From Akkermansia muciniphila (GTDB taxonomy: Bacteria > Verrucomicrobiota > Verrucomicrobiia > Verrucomicrobiales > Akkermansiaceae), in the NCBI RefSeq assembly GCF_900184965.1, contig NZ_FXYA01000146.1, positions 54,727 through 118,726 on the forward strand: a stretch of 64,000 nucleotides of DNA, read 5' to 3'. The stretch's first letter is position 1, and the number at the start of each line of letters is the position of its first letter. Below the pieces are notes generated by a model, which was given only the letters and a program-made list of their open reading frames with translations, searched no databases and had not been told where the DNA came from. Of this stretch, positions 57,902 through 64,000 are shown piece by piece. A program made the position numbers and the translations under genes.

Positions 57902-59215
57902 ATGCAACTTACAGAAACACAACTCAACGCCGAAAAGACCGTTCTTGGCAACTGCATTGACGGCGCCGACAAGGTAGCCGCCCTGATCGAGCAAGGTTTC
58001 ACGAAGGCTCATTTTGTCCTTCTGGCCCATCAGAAGGTCTGGAGCGCCTTTGAGACTCTGGCCAAGACTCCGGAAAAGGTCAATATCACCGACCTGATCC
58101 AGCACCTGGAAGCCGCCGGCGAGCTTGAATCCGTAGGAGGTCACGCCGGGCTTGTCGAGCTTTCAACCAGCTTTGCCTACCATTTCCAGTTCGAGCCCTC
58201 CGTGAAGATTCTGGTAGAAGCCAAGAAGAAGCGGGATGTGGAATCCCTGTTCATTTCCGGGCTGGAAAATCTTCAAAACCCAACCCTGAGCAAAGACGAA
58301 GTGCTGGCGGAAGCCGAAAAGGTGATGTCCTCCTTACGGGAAAGTTACGGAGTGGCCCAAGTGGCGCGTATGGCTGATGGCACACAGAAGGTGGTGGAAG
58401 GGTTGGAGTTTCGCATCAAGAATCCAGGACAGACCAAGGGGCTTCCTACCGGCTACCCCTCCCTGGACAGGATGCTGGACGGCTTACAGAACACGGCTAT
58501 GGTGGTCATCGGAGCCCGGCCGGCCGTGGGGAAGACTTCCTTCATGACCAACATTCTGTACAATCTGGCCGCCGAAGGGGTGCCAGTAGGCATGTTCTCC
58601 CTGGAAATGTCCAAGGAGCAGTTGCTTGAACGCACGCTTTTTGGCATGTCCAAAATCAATGCGGCCAATCTGCGCCGAGGCATCAAGCTGACCAAGTGGC
58701 AGCAGGATGCTTTCACCAACGCGGTTCGCAAGGTAAGGAGCCTGCCTTTCTTCGTGGACGACCGGGGCGCCTTGAGGATTGACCAGATCCAGGCGACCGC
58801 CCGGCGCATGGTGGCGGACCACGGCGTGAGGTGCATCGGCGTGGATTACCTGCAGCTTGCCAATCCTACCGGACGCCAGGCGTCCCGGGAACGGGAGGTG
58901 TCGGAGATTTCCGCCGGCCTCAAGGCTCTGGCCAAGGAACTGAATATTCCGGTGATCGTGTTGGCCCAGTTGAACCGGGAAGCGGAGAAACGCGCCGGGA
59001 AGGAAGCCGGGGTTCCCCGTGTGTCCGATTTGAGGGATTCAGGGTCTATCGAACAGGACGCTGATCAGATATTGTTGCTCTACAGGCCTTACGTCATGGA
59101 CAAAAATGCAGATCCGGCAGAGGCGAAAATCATCGTCGGCAAGAACCGTTTCGGGGAGATTGGTTACATTGACCTGAAATGGGACGCTGCCGCCACGACT
59201 TACAGAGAGGTTTAA
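57902..59215 (+). CDS. dnaB: Replicative DNA helicase, DnaB family
   Basis: A 437-residue hexameric helicase. The N-terminal DnaB domain includes LNAEKTVLGNCIDGADKVAA. The RecA-like core has Walker A GARPAVGKTS near residue 203, FSLEMSKEQL (H1a), Walker B IGVDYLQL near 316, LAQLNREAE and the arginine-finger region SDLRDSGSIEQDAD. The gene is phage-borne and directly follows the loader. The short N-domain compared with chromosomal DnaB is typical of phage forms. Confidence 0.94.
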   Translation: MQLTETQLNAEKTVLGNCIDGADKVAALIEQGFTKAHFVLLAHQKVWSAFETLAKTPEKVNITDLIQHLEAAGELESVGGHAGLVELSTSFAYHFQFEPSVKILVEAKKKRDVESLFISGLENLQNPTLSKDEVLAEAEKVMSSLRESYGVAQVARMADGTQKVVEGLEFRIKNPGQTKGLPTGYPSLDRMLDGLQNTAMVVIGARPAVGKTSFMTNILYNLAAEGVPVGMFSLEMSKEQLLERTLFGMSKINAANLRRGIKLTKWQQDAFTNAVRKVRSLPFFVDDRGALRIDQIQATARRMVADHGVRCIGVDYLQLANPTGRQASREREVSEISAGLKALAKELNIPVIVLAQLNREAEKRAGKEAGVPRVSDLRDSGSIEQDADQILLLYRPYVMDKNADPAEAKIIVGKNRFGEIGYIDLKWDAAATTYREV

Positions 59216-59242
59216 AACATGATATCACTATTTAAGGTAGTG

Positions 59243-60493
59243 CTACAATTTGGGAAGCTTTTCAAGGGCTTGTGTAAACTCCTTGGCTCCAAAGTCTATG
59301 TATCCTTCATGGACTTCCCGGGAATCGTGCCCCACAATGGCTTGCACAAGAGCAGGGGGAACACCGGCGTCATGTAACATGGTTGTTGCCGTATAGCGGA
59401 GGCTGTGGAAGGACAATTCATTGACGTGGCGCCGCGTCTCTGTGCCGTTTCCTTCCTGCTTTTTGTATTTTTTGCCTGCAGCCAGAGGGTCTTTGGCAAT
59501 AAGGCCACACTGGTACAGGATGTGGCTAAAGATATTTGACAGGCGTCCGGATCCCCTGCTTTCAAAAATATTCGCGCATTCAGGATGCAGGAAGTCCCCA
59601 GGAGCTTCTTTCTTCCGTTGCTGCAGGTGTTTTTTCAGCGCCGGAAAAATCGGAATCATCAGAGGCTTTCCCTTTTTCTGCGTGGTCATCCGGATAACGC
59701 CTCGTTTCTCGTCAACCTGGGACCACCGGAGCGTTGCCACGTCTCCCAATCTTTGACCGCCCGTATAGAGGCACGTTTTCACCATGGAGCGCCATTCCGG
59801 ATTGCATGCGGCCATTACCTTTTCAAGCTCTTCCAATTCGAATTTCCGCCGTTTGACGGCTTTCCCCTTGTGAGACTTGGTAATCGCCGTAAAGGGGTTG
59901 GTTTCAATAATTTTATAATCAACTGCCGCCTGGAACGCCGCGGAAACCAGCGTAAGAGCAATATTGGCGGTAGATGGTGAGACACGGGAAAGAAGATAGT
60001 TTTTGAAATCGTCCAGCATCAGGGGAGTAATGCGATCCAGAGGCAGGTTGATACGTTCTCCCATTGAGGCGCGAAATTTGTCAAAGGCTTGTTTGTAGTT
60101 CGCTATGGATGCGGGTTTAAGCCCATTGCGCGTAATGCGCCGCATGTGGTCATCAAGCCATAATTTGACAGAGGGCATTTCCATAGATTCTCCGGTCAAT
60201 TCCGTGGACAATGCGGAAATGGCCCGGCGTAATTGATAGGCCGGCAGGTTTGCCCGCGCCGTTGATTCAAGGGCGTCCGCCAGGCGTTGTGCCTTGGTCA
60301 TAGCCTGTTCCCTAGTCAGGACATTCAGCTGCTTCCCCATGGCCTCTGCGGCTTCTTTTACTTCCCTTGTTACCGTGGCGGGGGTATGCTTGATTTTGGT
60401 TGACAGCCTGACCAGTTTCCAGCCTGTAGCGGTTCTTACGCGGTATTGTGCGTACCAGTAAGGGCTGTTCGGCTTTTTATAGATGGAGGCCAT
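59243..60493 (-). CDS. int: Tyrosine site-specific integrase
   Basis: A 416-residue integrase that recombines attP with tRNA-Arg(CCG). The N-terminal arm-binding part (SIYKKPNSPYWYAQYRVRTA) is followed by a SAM-like core-binding domain (MEMPSVKLWLDDHMRRITRN). The catalytic domain has R in YTGGQRLGDVATLRW near 257, K in QKKGKPLMIP near 285, HSLRYTA near 363, H in AIVGHDSREVHEGY near 389 and the nucleophile Y in EGYIDF near 396. It converges on dnaB and faces away from attR by 152 bp. Confidence 0.95.
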   Translation of the reverse strand: MASIYKKPNSPYWYAQYRVRTATGWKLVRLSTKIKHTPATVTREVKEAAEAMGKQLNVLTREQAMTKAQRLADALESTARANLPAYQLRRAISALSTELTGESMEMPSVKLWLDDHMRRITRNGLKPASIANYKQAFDKFRASMGERINLPLDRITPLMLDDFKNYLLSRVSPSTANIALTLVSAAFQAAVDYKIIETNPFTAITKSHKGKAVKRRKFELEELEKVMAACNPEWRSMVKTCLYTGGQRLGDVATLRWSQVDEKRGVIRMTTQKKGKPLMIPIFPALKKHLQQRKKEAPGDFLHPECANIFESRGSGRLSNIFSHILYQCGLIAKDPLAAGKKYKKQEGNGTETRRHVNELSFHSLRYTATTMLHDAGVPPALVQAIVGHDSREVHEGYIDFGAKEFTQALEKLPKL

Positions 60494-60604
60494 GATTTAG
60501 TGGTATCAATAGTGTGCTCTTTTTGCAAGTTGTATCACCATGTTTCAAGATGTTTTTGTGTTTTCCGAAATTTCGTAAGAGCTTTATTTAGAGTGGAATA
60601 AAAT

Positions 60605-60638
60605 CAAAAAGGCCGTCTCCGGAGAGACAGCCTTTTTC
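60605..60638 (-). terminator. Terminator inside attR
   Basis: A stem of about 10 bp with one mismatch (AAGGC-GTCTC with GAGAC-GCCTT, loop CGGA), flanked by T5 on both strands. On the minus strand it lies 8 bp past the tRNA CCA, so the phage supplies a tRNA terminator that integration would otherwise remove. Confidence 0.82.
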
Positions 60639-60645
60639 TTGAAAC

Positions 60646-60664
60646 TGGTAGGCCCGGTAGGAAT
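60646..60664. repeat. attR core (19-bp direct repeat)
   Basis: TGGTAGGCCCGGTAGGAAT, identical to 26582-26600, covering the CCA, acceptor 3' strand and part of the T arm of tRNA-Arg. Confidence 0.93.
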
Positions 60665-60720
60665 CGAACCTACATCGTCGGTACCGGAAACCGATGTCCT
60701 ATCCATTGAACGACGAGCCC
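60646..60720 (-). tRNA. tRNA-Arg (anticodon CCG)
   Basis: A complete cloverleaf of 75 nt including an encoded CCA: 7-bp acceptor (G1-U72 wobble), D arm, 5-bp anticodon stem TCGGT/ACCGA, anticodon CCG and T arm GTAGG/CCTAC around TTCGATT. It reads CGG codons. The 3' 19 bp are the phage attachment core, so integration restores the gene. Confidence 0.96.
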
Positions 60721-60872
60721 ATGTTCCCAAGGAACGAGAGAAATAGAATAGAAAAAACGGGCAGGATGCAAGTATTTTTATGCCGGTGACGGGATTGGAC
60801 TGAGGAAAATGTTAAAGCCGGGAGGTTAAAGGAAGAGATGCTTCCGGGTATTCCGGGGAAAAGGAAGGGGCG

Positions 60873-61985
60873 TCAGGAAATTTTGCGATGGAAAGAGAAG
60901 ACGGCTGCCAGGGCGGCCACCACGGTAACGGCCATAATGGCCGCGAAGAGGGGCCAGAGATCCAGGAAGCCGGCTCCTTCCAGAAAGATGCGCTGGATGA
61001 GTTCCAGACCGTATCTCATGGGGTTGAGCAGCGTGAGGTCCTGAAAGATTTCCGGCATGCTGGAGATGGGCGTGGCGAAGCCGGAGAGCATGACCATGGG
61101 CACCAGCAGCAGGAAGGTCCCCACAATGGCCTGCTGGAGGGATTGGGCGAAGGAAGAGATGCACAGCCCGATGGCCGCCGCCGTGACGATGAAGAGCAGA
61201 AGGGCGGCGGAGAGCAGCCAGATGGAGCCCTGGAAGGGGATGCGGAACCAGAACATGGCTACCAGCACTACGAAGACGGCCTGCATGATTCCGGTGATGA
61301 CGGAGGCTGTCCCCTTGCCGAGCAGGATTTCTCCGGGGGTGTACGGTGCGACGAGAAGCTGGTCGAAGGTGCCTTCTTCCCGTTCGCGGGCAATGGAGAG
61401 AGCTCCGGAGAGGATGGAGTTGATGAGCACGAGCACGGCAATGAGGCCGGGGACGATGAACCAGCGGGTGATGAGGTTGGGGTTGAACCAGGCGCGGGAT
61501 TCTATTTCCACCGGAGAGGCCCCGCCGTTTTGGGTGAGCAGATCCTCCCCGTAGGCGGAAGCGATTTGCTGGCCGTAGCTGAGGGCGATGGCCGCCGTAT
61601 TCGTGTTGCGTCCGTCCGCAATGAGCTGGAGGGAGGCGGGCCTCCCCGTCTGAATGTTGCGGGAGAAGTCCGGGGGGATGGTGAGCCCCACGACGATTTC
61701 CCGGTTGTCGATCATGCGGTCGATATCCTTTTCCGTGGCCGCCGTAGCCTGCCTCTGGAAGATGCCCGTGCCTTCCAGGTCCGCGATGTACTGAGAGGCC
61801 GCTTCTCCTCCGTCCTTGTCCAGCACGGCGTACGGCACGCGGGTGACGTTCATGGTGGCGGCATAGCCGAAGATGGCTATCTGGAGGATGGGCGGGATGA
61901 TGAGGGCCAGCCGGCTTTTTTTGTCCCTGAGCACGGCCAGCAGTTCTTTTCTGACGAGGGAGGCTATTCTGACGAGAAAGTCCAT
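60873..61985 (-). CDS. ABC-2 transporter permease (YbhR type)
   Basis: A 370-residue inner-membrane subunit. One transmembrane span near the N-terminus (RLALIIPPILQIAIFGYAAT) is followed by a periplasmic loop of about 130 residues (PYAVLDKDGGEAASQYIADL). Five to six spans then make up the ABC-2 domain, with AREREEGTFDQLLVAPYTPG and a late LSGFATPISSMPEIFQDLTL. It is the last gene of an ABC exporter operon, 4 bp after the other permease. Related systems export drugs or cations; the substrate is unknown. Confidence 0.9.
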   Translation of the reverse strand: MDFLVRIASLVRKELLAVLRDKKSRLALIIPPILQIAIFGYAATMNVTRVPYAVLDKDGGEAASQYIADLEGTGIFQRQATAATEKDIDRMIDNREIVVGLTIPPDFSRNIQTGRPASLQLIADGRNTNTAAIALSYGQQIASAYGEDLLTQNGGASPVEIESRAWFNPNLITRWFIVPGLIAVLVLINSILSGALSIAREREEGTFDQLLVAPYTPGEILLGKGTASVITGIMQAVFVVLVAMFWFRIPFQGSIWLLSAALLLFIVTAAAIGLCISSFAQSLQQAIVGTFLLLVPMVMLSGFATPISSMPEIFQDLTLLNPMRYGLELIQRIFLEGAGFLDLWPLFAAIMAVTVVAALAAVFSFHRKIS

Positions 61986-61989
61986 GGCG

Positions 61990-63096
61990 TTATTCGAGGG
62001 ATTTGGGGGCTTTCAGCCGGGCGATGCCCATGAGCGCCACGGCAAAGACGCCCAGCGTGATGCAGCAGGGAATGATGACGGAGGGGATATCCCCGGCCAG
62101 GAAGAGGGTCTGGAGCAGGGTGACGTAATAGCGGGCCGGAATGAGGTAGGTGATGGCCCGGACGGCGGGGGGCATGTTGAGGATGTCGTACAGGAAGCCG
62201 GAGAGCATGAGCGCCGGCATGAAGGTGCCCATGATGGCGAACTGGCAGGCCAGGAACTGGTTTTTGGCGGCGGTGGAGATGACCAGCCCCAGCCCCAGAG
62301 CCACAATCAGGAATAATGCGGAGACCGCCAGCAGAAGCGTGAGGGAGCCGCGGATGGGGATGCCGAAGACGAAGGCGGCGAAAATCATGGAGATGGCCAG
62401 GCTGACCATGCCCAGCAGGAAATTGGTGGCGGCCTTGGCCGCCAGGATTTCCCCGCTGCCCACGGGCGTGACGAAGAGGCTTTCCAGCGTGCCCCGTTCA
62501 TATTCCCGCGCCATGACCAGGGAAGTGAGGAGCGCCCCGATCATGGTCATGATGGTGACGATGACGCCGGGGACCAGGTAGTAGTGGCTGTCGTTGGCTT
62601 CATTGAAGCGGGCGCGCGTCTGCACGTTCAGCACGGGGGCGGCCTGACTGTTCAGGGAGGCTGCCCAGGACGTCACGACGGCCTGAAGGTAGTTGCGGAT
62701 GAGGGTTGCCTGATTGGCGTTGACGCCGTTGACTACAATCTGGACTTTCGTGATTCCATGGTGAAGCGTGTCCGGCGCGTCGCTTTGCAGGGCGATGAAG
62801 GCGTCCGCCTCATGGGTGCGCAGCTTTTCTTCCGCCTCCCGGGTGGAGAAGACGCGTGAGGTCTGGAAGTATTTGGAAAGGGTGAGCCGCGTTTCCAGGT
62901 CCGTGGACTGGCTGGAGGCGGGGACGGCCAGGTACGCGATGCGCACGTTTTTGATGTCCATGCTCATGCCGTAGCCGAAGAGGATCAGGAGCACGGCCGG
63001 CAGGATGACCGCGATGCCTATATTGCCGGGGTCCCGGACCACCTGGTGGAGTTCCTTGACGATGAGGGCTCCTATTCTTTTGAGGGAGGCGGTCAT
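61990..63096 (-). CDS. ABC-2 transporter permease (YbhS type)
   Basis: A 368-residue permease from the ATG at 63094-63096 (MTASLKRIGALIVKELHQVV). It has the same layout as its neighbour: one N-terminal span, a large loop with SQSTDLETRLTLSKYFQTSR and VVNGVNANQATLIRNYLQAV, then AREYERGTLESLFVTPVGSG and a final set of spans. The start overlaps the ATPase stop by 4 bp. Two different permeases behind one double ATPase are the YbhFSR arrangement. Confidence 0.9.
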   Translation of the reverse strand: MTASLKRIGALIVKELHQVVRDPGNIGIAVILPAVLLILFGYGMSMDIKNVRIAYLAVPASSQSTDLETRLTLSKYFQTSRVFSTREAEEKLRTHEADAFIALQSDAPDTLHHGITKVQIVVNGVNANQATLIRNYLQAVVTSWAASLNSQAAPVLNVQTRARFNEANDSHYYLVPGVIVTIMTMIGALLTSLVMAREYERGTLESLFVTPVGSGEILAAKAATNFLLGMVSLAISMIFAAFVFGIPIRGSLTLLLAVSALFLIVALGLGLVISTAAKNQFLACQFAIMGTFMPALMLSGFLYDILNMPPAVRAITYLIPARYYVTLLQTLFLAGDIPSVIIPCCITLGVFAVALMGIARLKAPKSLE

Positions 63097-64000
63097 GTTT
63101 CTCCTCCTCCTTTCTTCATGTGTTCTTCCGTGATGGCCAGGAAGGCGTCTTCCAGCGAGGCTGGGGCTCCGTCTTCGCGCGGGGGAGCGTGTTTGCGGAT
63201 GTCGTCCGGGGAGCCTTCCGCCAGCGTGGTCCCGTCCATCATGATGAGCATGTTGTCGCAGAATTCCGCTTCTTCCAGGAAGTGCGTGGTGATGATGACG
63301 GTGACGCCTTTTTCCGCCAGGGCGTTGATGCGCAGCCAGAAGTCCCGCCGGGCCAGGGGATCCGCGCCGGAAGTGGGTTCGTCCAGAAAAAGGATGTCCG
63401 GGGAGTGGAGCAGGGCGCACGCCATGCTGAGGCGCTGCCTGTAGCCGCCGGGCAGGTGCGCGGCGGGGGCGTTCATATACGGGGTCAGGCGGAATTCTTC
63501 TTCCATGGAACGGATGGCTTCCTGCCGCTCCTTTCCGGACATGCCGTAGGCCCCGGCGAAGAATTCCAGATTCTGCCGCGTAGTGAGCATGCCGTACATG
63601 GAGAATTTCTGAGCCACGTATCCCACTTTCCTGCGCGCCCTGGCGGCGGCGGTCCGCAGATCCGCCCCGGCCACATTGAGCGTGCCGCCGCTGGCGGGCA
63701 ACAGCCCGCAGAGCATGCGGAAGGTGGTGCTTTTCCCCGCTCCGTTGGGGCCCAGAAGGCCGAAGACCTGCCCTCTGCGGACGGAGAAGCTGACGTGGTT
63801 GACGGCAATAAAATTGCCGAATTTTCTCACCAGGTCCGTTACCCGGATGACGGCGCCGTTGTTTTCCGCCTGTTCCGGTTCCGGCGGTCCGGCGGGGACG
63901 GGGATGTCCTGCTGGGAGAGGTCCACTTGGCCGGCAAGCAGGGTCATGAATCCGTCGGAGAAGTCCGGCCGCGCGGGGGCGGGGTGGTATTCCTCCAGCT
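63093..64000 (-). CDS. Tandem ABC transporter ATPase (YbhF type), 5' end beyond window
   Basis: The visible part is the second ABC domain of a fused double ATPase. It shows Walker A GLLGPNGAGKST, Q-loop YVAQKFSMYGMLT, signature LPGGYRQRLSMACAL, Walker B ILFLDEPTSGADP and switch ITTHFLEEAE. An ATG at 63945-63947 lies in frame, but the reading frame stays open to the window edge as EEYHPAPARPDFSDGFM, typical of the end of a first ABC domain plus linker. So the gene is almost certainly longer than 285 residues and continues beyond 64000. Confidence 0.85.
   Translation of the reverse strand, partial: LEEYHPAPARPDFSDGFMTLLAGQVDLSQQDIPVPAGPPEPEQAENNGAVIRVTDLVRKFGNFIAVNHVSFSVRRGQVFGLLGPNGAGKSTTFRMLCGLLPASGGTLNVAGADLRTAAARARRKVGYVAQKFSMYGMLTTRQNLEFFAGAYGMSGKERQEAIRSMEEEFRLTPYMNAPAAHLPGGYRQRLSMACALLHSPDILFLDEPTSGADPLARRDFWLRINALAEKGVTVIITTHFLEEAEFCDNMLIMMDGTTLAEGSPDDIRKHAPPREDGAPASLEDAFLAITEEHMKKGGGET

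Larger units (their letters stand above)
26582..60664. mobile_element. Complete-looking siphovirus-type prophage integrated at tRNA-Arg(CCG)
   Basis: The element is bounded by an exact 19-bp direct repeat of the tRNA-Arg 3' end and carries its integrase next to the tRNA. It contains portal, protease, putative capsid, tail with tape measure, both terminase subunits, receptor-binding protein, lysis genes, repressor, antirepressor and DnaB. The terminase and portal are lambda-like. No key gene is visibly broken, so it may be inducible. Odd points are the terminase position after the tail genes and two accessory blocks, 32215-34480 and 48123-49465. Confidence 0.95.

Noticed and set aside
26601..60645. 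CRISPR array search in the prophage
   Set aside because: No series of regularly spaced repeats was seen; the short leader repeats are far apart and tied to start codons.
60888..62033. 381-codon plus-strand frame opposite the ABC permease
   Set aside because: Antisense to an ABC-2 permease; Gly/Asp/Glu-rich with no motif.

Overview
The window reads as chromosome of an Akkermansia-like member of the Verrucomicrobiota carrying one complete-looking, roughly 34 kb temperate siphovirus-type prophage. The assignment rests on weak Shine-Dalgarno usage, a secreted protein with a C-terminal VPEP sorting tail (PEP-CTERM), a bactofilin next to frr and pyrH, and the general look of the housekeeping proteins. 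It is a judgement from protein character, not a database match.

Left chromosomal arm (1-26581). A minus-strand assimilatory sulfate cluster is transcribed cysK, cysH, cysD, cysN, and the last gene runs off the window edge. A palindrome that could be a sulfur-regulator operator lies upstream of cysK. Next come a decayed patch (a phoU tail and a frameshifted ORF), galM, a glycine-zipper lipoprotein and a Cys-rich exported peptide. After these are a fused M16 peptidase, an AraC / HD-domain / acetyltransferase group, the pyrH-frr-bactofilin cluster, an MscS channel and a 2-Cys peroxiredoxin. The arm continues with an NSS transporter, an AsmA-like protein, an IF-1 paralogue, recR, fabF, msrB, dinB, an Npt-like carrier and the PEP-CTERM protein.

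Prophage (26582-60664). A tyrosine integrase abuts tRNA-Arg(CCG). The last 19 bp of the tRNA are repeated exactly at the far end, giving attL and attR. From attL, plus-strand genes build the particle: a possible gpW-like protein, lambda-type portal, S49 protease, putative scaffold, putative capsid and connectors. A tail tube candidate, tail chaperones with a -1 frameshift on an A9 run, tape measure, distal tail proteins and a glycosyltransferase-like protein follow. TerS and TerL lie after the tail genes, behind a 38-bp near-palindrome, and are followed by the receptor-binding protein and lysis genes. Next come a HicAB module, a GYF-TM2 membrane protein, two HTH control loci, a BRO/KilA-type antirepressor, a CI/LexA-like repressor, many small early genes, a DnaD-like loader and DnaB.

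The most unusual part is a two-gene insert at 32215-34480 between head-tail joining and tail genes. A perfect 22-bp palindrome precedes a Tae4-like Cys/His peptidoglycan amidase fused to an N-terminal beta-sandwich region. An exported protein with an internal repeat follows, and each gene ends in its own terminator. This looks like a lysogenic-conversion cassette, possibly toxin and protector, inside the late region. A second novelty is a repeated start-codon leader, GCAACG-N6-CATTTGTATG, in front of several late genes.

Right chromosomal arm (60646-64000). After tRNA-Arg comes a minus-strand ABC exporter set of YbhF/S/R type: a tandem ATPase, truncated at the window edge, and two ABC-2 permeases.
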